The notes under the pieces are model-generated. The model was not told the DNA's origin. It was given only the letters and a program-made list of their open reading frames with translations, and made no database searches. From NCBI GenBank assembly GCA_040391535.1, contig JBEBXQ010000122.1:1-15007 (forward strand): 15,007 nucleotides of DNA, read 5' to 3'. Below are positions 7,437 to 13,453 of this stretch, piece after piece (within the stretch, counting starts at the first letter, position 1; each line of letters opens with the position of its first letter). This DNA is from JBEBXQ01 sp040391535. GTDB lineage: Bacteria; Bacteroidota; Bacteroidia; Cytophagales; Spirosomataceae. Position numbers and translations under genes: made by a program.

Positions 7437-8216
7437 TTATTTTAATGCCCGACGAATAGCTTCTTCAACAGGGGTACTTCCGTGAAATATACCTTCAGCA
7501 GACAATTCCGTTTTGAGTAATAAGGGAGGCTGAGCCATGAACTTTGGCGTATCGCCCTTATGCGGCTGAGCAGCGTGAACCAAAAACGGATGACATAAGT
7601 AAATTGTACCCGCTTTACCGGTTGCAAAGGTTTTTTTACATTCCGGAAGTTCGTCCAGCCTGCCGGCAAGTTCCATAAAGGAAAGCCCTGCATCACCTTC
7701 CGTGAATAATAAGCGGGCGACATCCTGATGTGACCTTTTATAAATAACCGTCGGGGCATCGTTTTCACTTACGTCAGAATATAAAACCAGCATTAATAAT
7801 GCCCGGCCTTTTGATTTAATATTGATCCGCCATTCAAAATAATTGGCAGGATCAGCTCCCGGAAAACCTGCATCTACGTGTTTGCCGGTATCATTTGGTA
7901 AGCTGTCTGACGGGAACCTTACAGGAAAAGACCCGACACTATGACATGGGATCCATTTTTCAGCGCCTGTTAACTGATCATAAGCTGCATGCAGCTGAGG
8001 TGTATTTACCGAATCAGTAAAGGGTTTTTGTGTGTACATACCGAGGCGGACGACGGGCTCGGTCCAGCTTTGGGGATTAAACCGGTCAAACGGAATATCT
8101 TCCCATAGAATATCCAGCACTTCATGGGCTGTTTCTATAGAAAATGCGTTGTTGATCCGGACAAACCCCTCTGTTATGAAGTGTTCAGTTTCTGTTTTAC
8201 TTAAGGGATATGACAT
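7437..8216 (-). CDS. Phytanoyl-CoA dioxygenase (PhyH) family Fe(II)/2-oxoglutarate oxygenase
   Basis: Predicted cytosolic non-haem iron oxygenase that hydroxylates a small molecule with 2-oxoglutarate and O2. The iron facial triad is seen as H113-x-D115 (GKHVDAGFPG) and a distal His, most likely H214 in HPFLVHAAQPHKG. The ordering of the domain, with an N-terminal helix typical of the fold (TEHFITEGFVRI) and a core of strands between, fits PhyH. I start at the ATG at 8216 (259 aa). An upstream ATG at 8330 would add 38 hydrophobic residues without homology-like character. PhyH proteins act on many substrates, including acyl-CoAs, amino acids and phosphonates, so the substrate is unknown. The gene has its own strong terminator and probably its own promoter. 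Confidence 0.85.
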   Translation of the reverse strand: MSYPLSKTETEHFITEGFVRINNAFSIETAHEVLDILWEDIPFDRFNPQSWTEPVVRLGMYTQKPFTDSVNTPQLHAAYDQLTGAEKWIPCHSVGSFPVRFPSDSLPNDTGKHVDAGFPGADPANYFEWRINIKSKGRALLMLVLYSDVSENDAPTVIYKRSHQDVARLLFTEGDAGLSFMELAGRLDELPECKKTFATGKAGTIYLCHPFLVHAAQPHKGDTPKFMAQPPLLLKTELSAEGIFHGSTPVEEAIRRALK

Positions 8217-8365
8217 GATTTTCACGATTAAATATGCCGTAGTCAGTACGCGGAGTATGATACAGCGATAACTTTTAAATAACTGGAGATTTATAAACAG
8301 GAGATCAGCATCCCTATAAAAAGGATGCAATGCGCAGGAAAACCAGGCAGGGGAGATATTATAAC

Positions 8366-8395
8366 ATGACTGTCATTTTCATAACTGCAAAGGTA
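8366..8395 (-). promoter_or_regulatory. Promoter-like box and small palindrome upstream of the dioxygenase gene
   Basis: On the minus strand TACCTTTG (8395-8388) followed by CAG matches the Bacteroidota -7 consensus exactly. No good -33 element is visible. A perfect palindrome ATGAC-T-GTCAT lies at 8366-8376, near the expected transcription start, and could be an operator. The leader to the start at 8216 would be about 160 bases. Nothing else is evident in 8217-8365. Confidence 0.4.
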
Positions 8396-8415
8396 ATCAT
8401 AATCTCAGTAATTGA

Positions 8416-8442
8416 AAAGCGGGCCGTTTTCGGGCCCGCTTT
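8416..8442 (-). terminator. GC-rich terminator of the DoxDA gene
   Basis: AAAGCGGGCC (8416-8425) pairs perfectly with GGCCCGCTTT (8433-8442) over a 7-base loop. On the minus strand the stem ends in TTTTC. It lies 88 bases past the DoxDA stop and ahead of the dioxygenase promoter. Confidence 0.7.
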
Positions 8443-8529
8443 GAATAGATACGCTTGTTAGCATTTAACAGGGTAATAAACCGACTTTCGTGTTGAAATT
8501 CCTGATATATCAAATGCTTTACCGGGTGA

Positions 8530-9537
8530 TTACCTGAGTGATTTTTCCCATTTGGCCCCACTGATATCCAATAATTCCAGGGTGTAACTCCCTTTTAAAT
8601 GACGGAAAACTGCATCCTGAAAATGCAACGTTGCCCTGGCACCCAAAGGCAATACAAGGCTGTGTTTGCCGGGTTTTACCCTGGCGACGTAATCGTTGTC
8701 GATCTGCGCTGCTGTCAGCTGCGAAAGGTCTGTCTGTGTTTGTTCAAACACGGTGTTTCCTGCTTCGTCCATAAGTTTAATACCGATCAGAAACGAGCCG
8801 TACACATCAGCTCCCTCATCTCTGAAGACTGTAAATGATAAAGTGTCCTGCTGAATATTGAGATTACTGATACTGACATGCGGACGGACGGAAAGATTAT
8901 GCAGTTTACCATATACACCACCGTGAAAATACTGATTGGTGAATAGGGTTAACCCGAAGATAAGGACAGCGCCGGCCAGCACTGCCTTGCTGACTGCTTT
9001 TTCAGATAAAGGCAAGTTGCCGGAGCCTGCAAAGCCATACCATTTTTTATAAGTGAAAGGTGTTTTTTTGCAGGTGAGATATTCATCCAGTGAATATTTT
9101 CCACCACCTGAAAAGAAAATGGTAAATCCTGACGCCACTCCTAAAACACCGATCTGCCACTCGTCCAGACAGGTGGTACCCAACCAGCCCGAACCTAACA
9201 GAATGCCAGATGCCAGACTGAACACTCCAATACTCATTAGCCGCGTAAAGAGTCCGAGCATAAATAAAAGCCCGACAATTCCCTCTGCGATGGTGAAAGT
9301 AGCCATAGCCCACCAAAGACTTTCGGGATGGGAAACGAGGTATTCAATCATAGGTTTAATGCCCAGAGCATGTGGTAGAAAATGATTGAATTTTTCCCCG
9401 ATATATCCCGCTTCTTCAGGATTAAGTTTGTTCTCTAATATTAATCTTCTCCAAAAAGCGGAAAAATAAGTCCAGCCGGCTACCCAGCGTAACGCTGTCG
9501 TAAACATTCCGGCAAAAGAATAGGTCTGATTGTTCAT
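8530..9537 (-). CDS. DoxD-DoxA fusion protein (thiosulfate:quinone oxidoreductase-like)
   Basis: Membrane protein joining two parts that are separate subunits of the Acidianus thiosulfate:quinone oxidoreductase. Residues 1 to about 150 are DoxD-like, with hydrophobic segments near 75-95, 98-115 and 127-145 and the characteristic GSGWLGTTCLDEWQIGVLG stretch with C123. A further membrane segment is at about 182-200. Residues about 205-335 form a soluble, beta-rich DoxA-like domain (PHVSISNL, ADVYGSFLIGIKLMDEAG, PLGARATLHFQD) expected on the outer face of the membrane. In archaea the complex oxidises thiosulfate to tetrathionate and passes electrons to quinone. Fused homologues exist in Bacteroidota but I know of no proven activity there. 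The gene follows a small exported protein by 92 bases on the same strand, a likely operon, and ends in a GC-rich hairpin. Confidence 0.88.
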   Translation of the reverse strand: MNNQTYSFAGMFTTALRWVAGWTYFSAFWRRLILENKLNPEEAGYIGEKFNHFLPHALGIKPMIEYLVSHPESLWWAMATFTIAEGIVGLLFMLGLFTRLMSIGVFSLASGILLGSGWLGTTCLDEWQIGVLGVASGFTIFFSGGGKYSLDEYLTCKKTPFTYKKWYGFAGSGNLPLSEKAVSKAVLAGAVLIFGLTLFTNQYFHGGVYGKLHNLSVRPHVSISNLNIQQDTLSFTVFRDEGADVYGSFLIGIKLMDEAGNTVFEQTQTDLSQLTAAQIDNDYVARVKPGKHSLVLPLGARATLHFQDAVFRHLKGSYTLELLDISGAKWEKSLR

Positions 9538-9629
9538 GATGATCTGAATAGAATCTGATTAAGAAAATTAAATACGGAAAACTCCAATAAGGGATTTATT
9601 GAAGCATCAGGGAGATTTTCAGTCAGCAA

Positions 9630-9986
9630 TCAAATCAGATATTGTTCGTGAAGGATGAAGAGTGGGACAGAAGGTGGAGCTTTTATATCCTTCAGAAGGC
9701 TTACTTTGTGTTGTAAAGTACAAGGCGGATAATCAGTAATACTGAAACGGAAGGAATGATTTTCAGCGGTTTTCTTTTGAAAGGAAACAGAAGTTTTCCG
9801 GGTTTCTTGCCTGGTAAAATGCTGACAGACGGCAGCTTTATCCGGTTTTTCCGGATGGCCCAAATGCTCAACCGGGATATTAAACGCCTGTTTTATTTCC
9901 TTTTTTGCAGAACATGGAAGGCATAGAAATACTGTCATCAGCAGGATGAGTGCGTTTGAGAATACAGATCTGATACCTCCTTTCAT
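9630..9986 (-). CDS. Small exported Cys-containing protein of unknown function
   Basis: The 118-residue product begins with a basic n-region (K2, R6), a hydrophobic core at about 10-23 and a likely signal peptidase I site after CSA (residue 27); no proper lipobox is present. The mature part is about 90 residues with two Cys (C54 in AVCQHF and one in YPPCTLQH) and several His, so disulfide or metal binding is possible. I do not recognise a named family. It has its own well-formed promoter and precedes the DoxDA gene by 92 bases on the same strand with no terminator between, so the two are probably co-transcribed. Being exported, it could meet the outward-facing DoxA domain. That partnership is inference. 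Confidence 0.65.
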   Translation of the reverse strand: MKGGIRSVFSNALILLMTVFLCLPCSAKKEIKQAFNIPVEHLGHPEKPDKAAVCQHFTRQETRKTSVSFQKKTAENHSFRFSITDYPPCTLQHKVSLLKDIKAPPSVPLFILHEQYLI

Positions 9987-10026
9987 TATATGCTCTTCTA
10001 TTATTTGCTATTGCTATGTTCAAATT

Positions 10027-10061
10027 CAAATATAGCCCTTTCTCTTGAGGGAAACGACAAA
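10027..10061 (-). promoter_or_regulatory. Promoter of the small exported protein and DoxDA
   Basis: On the minus strand TATATTTG (10034-10027) matches TAnnTTTG exactly, and TTTG (10061-10058) lies 23 bases upstream as a -33 element. Transcription would start near 10020, about 34 bases before the ATG at 9986. Between here and the divergent promoter at 10296 I see only a CCGGC/GCCGG hairpin (10126-10141). Confidence 0.55.
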
Positions 10062-10295
10062 TCGCTACGTTCGATTGCTTCTGTAGCTTTCTTTTCTATG
10101 GATTTTCCGTTTTTCAACTGATTTGCCGGCCTGAATGCCGGTAAGAATACTTCATGCGTTTTTTGGAGAAATACAGCATTTTCATCCGGCTGTAACAGGA
10201 GTGAGGCTGATCAATATTACGTCAGGTTTGTCTGTTATGTTTTCCGCAGGCGGGCCGGCCTTCTCAACAAAGTTTATCCGGACGTTTAAACAAAG

Positions 10296-10323
10296 TTGCT
10301 GAGAAGTGAACCATTTACATTTG
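10296..10323 (+). promoter_or_regulatory. Promoter of the short-chain dehydrogenase
   Basis: TACATTTG (10316-10323) matches TAnnTTTG exactly. TTG at 10296-10298 lies 17 bases upstream, within the -33 spacing known from Flavobacterium. Transcription would start near 10330, giving a leader under 20 bases. Confidence 0.55.
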
Positions 10324-10355
10324 TTCCAACAAAACAATTAAAAAAATGGAACAAA
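10320..10355 (+). repeat. Inverted and direct repeats around the short-chain dehydrogenase start codon
   Basis: TTTGTTCCA (10320-10328) is a perfect inverted repeat of TGGAACAAA (10347-10355), with the start ATG (10346-10348) at the edge of the right arm. In addition AACAAAACAATTA occurs at 10328-10340 and again at 10350-10362. The left arm overlaps the promoter's -7 box. Confidence 0.5.
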
Positions 10356-11341
10356 ACAATTATCAGGGAGCGTTGCAAAAGCCTGTCGGATCAGGGTTTA
10401 ACGCCAGATCCACCGCAAGTGAGGTAATCAGAGGTATTGACCTTACAGGGAAAGTCGCCATCGTAACGGGTGGTAATACGGGTATCGGTTTGGAAACCAC
10501 TCAAACGCTTGCAGCAGCCGGAGCAACGGTCATCGTTCCTGCAAGAGATATTGAAAAAGCAAAGCGGAATCTGGAAGGCATTGCCCGTGTAGAATTGGAA
10601 ACAATAGATCTGATGAACCCTGATTCCATTGACCGGTTTGCCGAAAAGTTTCTGGCCTCAGGCAGACCGCTTCATCTGCTCATCAACAATGCCGGTATTA
10701 TGTGGGTTCCGCTACGTCGCGACAACCGTGGCATTGAGTCGCAGTTAGCCACTAATTATTTAGCCCAGTTTCAGCTGACGGCAAGACTATGGCCTGCACT
10801 TAAAAAAGCTGATGGAGCAAGAATTATTAATGTATCTTCCCACGGACATCAGTTCGCGCCTTTCCATTTTGACGATCCGAATTTTTTACACCGGGAGTAT
10901 GAAACACTTCAGGCTTACGGGCAATCAAAAACTGCTGCCAATTTATTTGCCCTTGAATTGGACAACCGGGCCAAAGGCTGGAATGTAAGGGCCTGTTCAT
11001 TGCATCCAGGCTCAATTAACGGCACTGAATTGGGCAGAGAAGCTCCTTTGGAACTGTTTCAGCAAATGGGCTTCTGTGATGCTGAGGGTAATCTTTTACC
11101 CGAAGTCGCAGCATCATTGAAAACCATTCCACAAGGAGCAGCTACTACTGTCTGGTGTGCGGTCAGTCCTGTGCTTGATAAGATAGGAGGTGTCTATTGT
11201 GAAGATACAGACATTGCCCGGATAGCTACAGAGGACTCAGCAGCAGGAGGTGTAAAACTGTATGCACTGGATGAAACCAATGCAAAACGACTATGGAAAC
11301 TGAGCGAAGAAATGATTGGGATAACATTCAGAGTAGATTGA
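10346..11341 (+). CDS. Short-chain dehydrogenase/reductase (SDR), retinol-dehydrogenase-like
   Basis: Cytosolic NAD(P)(H)-dependent oxidoreductase with a Rossmann fold. The cofactor loop is TGGNTGIG at residues 41-48, followed by the strand VIVPAR, the structural NNAG at 114-117, the catalytic Ser in INVSS (164-165), and Y191-x-x-x-K195 in YGQSK. At 331 aa it is longer than classical SDRs (about 250) and resembles retinol dehydrogenase/WWOX-type members, with a roughly 33-residue N-terminal lead and an extended C-terminal substrate region. The substrate cannot be read from the sequence. It is transcribed divergently from the DoxDA unit from its own promoter and is followed by a large hairpin, so it appears to be monocistronic. 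Confidence 0.9.
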   Translation: MEQNNYQGALQKPVGSGFNARSTASEVIRGIDLTGKVAIVTGGNTGIGLETTQTLAAAGATVIVPARDIEKAKRNLEGIARVELETIDLMNPDSIDRFAEKFLASGRPLHLLINNAGIMWVPLRRDNRGIESQLATNYLAQFQLTARLWPALKKADGARIINVSSHGHQFAPFHFDDPNFLHREYETLQAYGQSKTAANLFALELDNRAKGWNVRACSLHPGSINGTELGREAPLELFQQMGFCDAEGNLLPEVAASLKTIPQGAATTVWCAVSPVLDKIGGVYCEDTDIARIATEDSAAGGVKLYALDETNAKRLWKLSEEMIGITFRVD

Positions 11342-11441
11342 CACTATCGGGTCAATGATTTTACCTGCACATTGTCTGGCTGAGTATGAGTACAGCCGCA
11401 CAAAAATGCTGGCGGGTCGGGCCCATCGCTTTATTTTCATG

Positions 11442-11513
11442 AAAAAGGAGGTAATTCCAGGCCGGCAGAACGCGTATTATGGTGTCGGCGAAATAGGCTG
11501 ATCCTCCTTTTTT
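11442..11513 (+). terminator. Branched hairpin ending in a T-run (terminator, or structured RNA before the IS110 fragment)
   Basis: AAAAAGGAGG (11442-11451) pairs perfectly with CCTCCTTTTT (11503-11512), and the T-run extends to 11513. Inside, GCCGGCA (11461-11467) pairs with TGTCGGC (11483-11489), one G-T wobble. The 51-base interior and the branched form are unusual for a simple terminator, though the final T-run favours one for the dehydrogenase gene, whose stop is 100 bases upstream. A GGCTG/CAGCC hairpin sits at 11378-11397. The alternative, a non-coding RNA of the IS110 left end, is discussed in the findings. The rest of 11342-11619 shows nothing else. Confidence 0.5.
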
Positions 11514-11619
11514 GCTTTCCTTAAAGTCAAAACAGTACTCAATAACAGGTTCCGTATCTGATTAACTATTAAATGAGCAAAGACAGCGAGATCAGCGTCT
11601 GATATTGAGGGACATAGTT

Positions 11620-11838
11620 ATGAAAAATCTAAAGTACACTATTGGCGCAGACGTCTCGATAAAAGACATTGTCTGTTGTTTATCAATCATCAATGAAGAA
11701 CAGGATGTAAAAGTTAAGGCTGCCTACAAGCTTCACAATTCAAATACAGGTTTCATCAACCTGTTATCCCGGGCAAAGAAACATAAAGTCAATAGCACAA
11801 ATCATTTCATCCGATCCGGTACTTTAAAGACATCGTAA
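11620..11838 (+). pseudogene. Truncated IS110-family transposase (N-terminal DEDD part only)
   Basis: The reading from the ATG at 11620 begins MKNLKYTIGADVSIKDIVCC, the start of the RuvC-like DEDD domain of IS110-family recombinases, with the first catalytic Asp at residue 11 as in IS621. Similarity to the family is convincing to about residue 57 (GFINLLSRAKKHKV). The sequence then diverges just where the second acidic residue (the Glu in a MEATG-like motif) should come, and a stop follows at codon 73. The remaining catalytic Asp residues and the whole C-terminal Tnp domain are missing. A TTG at 11605 is also in frame but unlikely to be the start. The product cannot be an active recombinase. 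It lies directly upstream of the arsenic operon and suggests past mobile-element activity. Confidence 0.75.
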
Positions 11839-11904
11839 CAATATCACGAGAATCGAGGAGGTTGAGTACACTTATAATCTAGTACTTATTTTTTCAGAGG
11901 ATTA

Positions 11905-11947
11905 TTTGGATTTTACATTTTAACATCGTAATATTGCGATGTTAAAA
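11905..11947 (+). promoter_or_regulatory. ars operon promoter with ArsR operator
   Basis: A 30-bp inverted repeat spans 11918-11947: TTTTAACATCG on the left, CGATGTTAAAA on the right, perfect over 11 bp, with an AATATT centre. TTTG (11905-11908) and TAATATTG (11929-11936, one base off TAnnTTTG) are 20 bases apart, the normal -33/-7 spacing, so the -7 box sits in the palindrome centre. Repressor binding there would block transcription. The arsR ATG is eight bases after the palindrome, so the leader is very short. Confidence 0.8.
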
Positions 11948-11955
11948 TTATTGAA

Positions 11956-12288
11956 ATGGGAGTTACAAGATCAGAGATATTTACAGACCGCCAGAACATG
12001 TTGGCATCATTGTTTAAGGTGCTGGGACACCCTGCGAGGATAGCCATACTTCAATATATCATTGACCAGAAAGCCTGTATCTGTAATGATCTGGTAGAAG
12101 AATCGGGATTGGCACAGGCGACGATTTCGCAGCATCTGAAAGAGCTTAAAAACATAGGTATCATTCAGGGGACAGTGGAGGGGAAGTCTGTTTGTTATTG
12201 CATCAATGAAATCGTCTGGAAGCAGATGCAGAATGAATTTAATACATTCTTCAATCAGGAGGTAAAAGTAGCGAATTGCTGTCCATAG
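11956..12288 (+). CDS. arsR: ArsR/SmtB-family arsenic-responsive repressor
   Basis: Cytosolic homodimeric winged-helix repressor that leaves DNA when As(III) binds. The winged-helix core is clear: LFKVLGHPARIAIL (residues 19-32), then the recognition helix in LAQATISQHLKEL (52-64) and the wing around EGKSVCYCI (75-83). Candidate As(III) ligands are C41-x-C43 in the first metal-site helix (ACICNDL, comparable to CVCDL of E. coli ArsR), with C80-x-C82 and C108-C109 as further thiols. At 110 aa the length is typical. It is the first gene of a four-gene arsenic operon, eight bases after a perfect palindrome that is probably its own operator, so autorepression is expected. Confidence 0.93.
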   Translation: MGVTRSEIFTDRQNMLASLFKVLGHPARIAILQYIIDQKACICNDLVEESGLAQATISQHLKELKNIGIIQGTVEGKSVCYCINEIVWKQMQNEFNTFFNQEVKVANCCP

Positions 12289-12300
12289 TATTTTTTTAGT

Positions 12301-12330
12301 TTTTAATATCGTCATATTGCAATATAACAT
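12301..12330 (+). promoter_or_regulatory. Second, degenerate ArsR operator-like site inside the operon
   Basis: This 30-base stretch matches the upstream operator at 23 of 30 positions by hand count, with the left half (TTTTAATATCG) nearly identical and the right half decayed. It lies 13 bases after the arsR stop and 21 before the next gene. Its centre TCATATTG is a poor -7 box, so it may be a second binding site rather than a promoter. Confidence 0.55.
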
Positions 12331-12351
12331 TAATAAAACCTTTAAATTTTT

Positions 12352-12816
12352 ATGAAACTATCAAGAATCAAGGAAATCCTGCCAACATTGGACAATGTTG
12401 AATTTCAGTTAGCCAACGGAACATTTGTTCCCGAACATTTCCATGTTACGGAAATAGGACAGGTCACCAGACACTTTATTGATTGCGGCGGAACCATCAG
12501 GAATGAAAAAGTTATCAATTTCCAGTTATGGGATGCCAGCGATTTTGAACACAGGTTAAAGCCGGCCAAACTATTAAACATCATCAGGCTGTCTGAAGAA
12601 AAATTGGGTATTGAAGATGCCGGAATAGAAGTGGAATATCAGGGTGAAACGATAGGCAGATATGATCTGGATTTTGACGGAAGCTTGTTTATCCTGAAGA
12701 ATAAACAGACCGCTTGTCTGGCAAGTGATGCCTGCGGTGTTCCTGCCGAAAAGCAAAAAGTAAAACTGACGGAGTTGAATAATGCTTGTTGTACACCTGA
12801 TTCAGGATGTTGTTAA
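12352..12816 (+). CDS. DUF6428-like protein of arsenic operons, with Cys-pair tail
   Basis: A 154-residue soluble protein with no signal peptide or membrane segment. It matches the DUF6428-type proteins often placed between arsR and the reductase in Bacteroidota ars operons. The N-terminal about 110 residues are a compact alpha/beta region (FVPEHFHVTEIG with two His at about 29-31, then FIDCGGTIRNEKVINFQLW). The C-terminal part carries C118 and C124 (TACLASDACG) and ends in C146-C147 and C153-C154, a thiol-rich tail suited to binding As(III) or a related metal(loid). The function is not established as far as I know. Position 63 bases after arsR and 19 before the reductase gene points to an arsenic role. 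A chaperone or sink for As(III) is an inference. Confidence 0.82.
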   Translation: MKLSRIKEILPTLDNVEFQLANGTFVPEHFHVTEIGQVTRHFIDCGGTIRNEKVINFQLWDASDFEHRLKPAKLLNIIRLSEEKLGIEDAGIEVEYQGETIGRYDLDFDGSLFILKNKQTACLASDACGVPAEKQKVKLTELNNACCTPDSGCC

Positions 12817-12835
12817 ACAACGAAAATGATCCGCC

Positions 12836-13450
12836 ATGTATAAGCACTTAACCAAAACTATAAAGGGTGATATTGATGTCCGGAGTTTAAACAGGGAACG
12901 CATTACCATATTACAACCGCTGATAGATTTTGTACAGCAAAAGGTAAACAGCAGGCAGGGGATAAGCATCAATTTTATCTGTACTCATAATTCACGAAGG
13001 AGCCATTTGGCACAGGTCTGGGCGCAGGTGGCAGGTGTATACTTCCATATACCGGACGTACAGTGCTATTCGGGTGGTACGGAAGAAACGGCACTGTTTC
13101 CGCAAGTGGCGGAAACTTTGACCGGTCAGGGTTTTCATGTTTTCAAAATTACAGAAACGGACAACCCTGTATATGCCATAAAATACAGCGATAATGATCT
13201 GCCGATAATCGGGTTTTCAAAAAAATACGATAGTCGGTTCAATCCTGCATCTGAATTTGCTGCGGTTATGACCTGTTCACAGGCAGATGGTGGATGTCCC
13301 TTTATTGCCGGTGCGGAAAAGAGGATTCCAATCACTTTTGAAGACCCTAAGATTTCGGACGGTACGCCGGATCAGGCAGAAGTCTATAGAACAAGAAGTT
13401 TGCAGATAGCTACAGAAATGTTCTATGTTTTTTCCATGATTAAAATTTAA
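12836..13450 (+). CDS. Low-molecular-weight phosphatase-fold arsenate reductase (ArsC-like)
   Basis: Cytosolic enzyme expected to reduce arsenate to arsenite. The P-loop C49-x5-R55 is seen in FICTHNSRRSHLAQ, and the general acid is probably D170 in FEDP, as in LMW tyrosine phosphatases and thioredoxin-coupled ArsC. C147 and C154 (MTCSQADGGC) lie at places where a disulfide relay could form, but their spacing differs from the C82/C89 pair of S. aureus ArsC. At 204 aa it is about 60-70 residues longer than classical ArsC, mainly through a roughly 42-residue N-terminal helical region and an insert at about 107-140. Many homologues are labelled protein-tyrosine-phosphatase. Its place between the DUF6428-like gene and the arsenite exporter (3 bases apart from the latter) strongly favours arsenate reduction. 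Confidence 0.85.
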   Translation: MYKHLTKTIKGDIDVRSLNRERITILQPLIDFVQQKVNSRQGISINFICTHNSRRSHLAQVWAQVAGVYFHIPDVQCYSGGTEETALFPQVAETLTGQGFHVFKITETDNPVYAIKYSDNDLPIIGFSKKYDSRFNPASEFAAVMTCSQADGGCPFIAGAEKRIPITFEDPKISDGTPDQAEVYRTRSLQIATEMFYVFSMIKI

Positions 13451-13453
13451 CAG

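Noticed and set aside
8217..8330. 38-residue N-terminal extension of the PhyH-type protein from an ATG at 8330
   Set aside because: The domain begins right after the ATG at 8216, and the extension resembles translated intergenic sequence; a membrane anchor cannot be fully excluded but has no other support.
11832..11917. Open frames continuing the IS110 fragment after its stop
   Set aside because: Translations in the other frames show none of the conserved IS110 motifs, so a simple frameshift does not explain the break.
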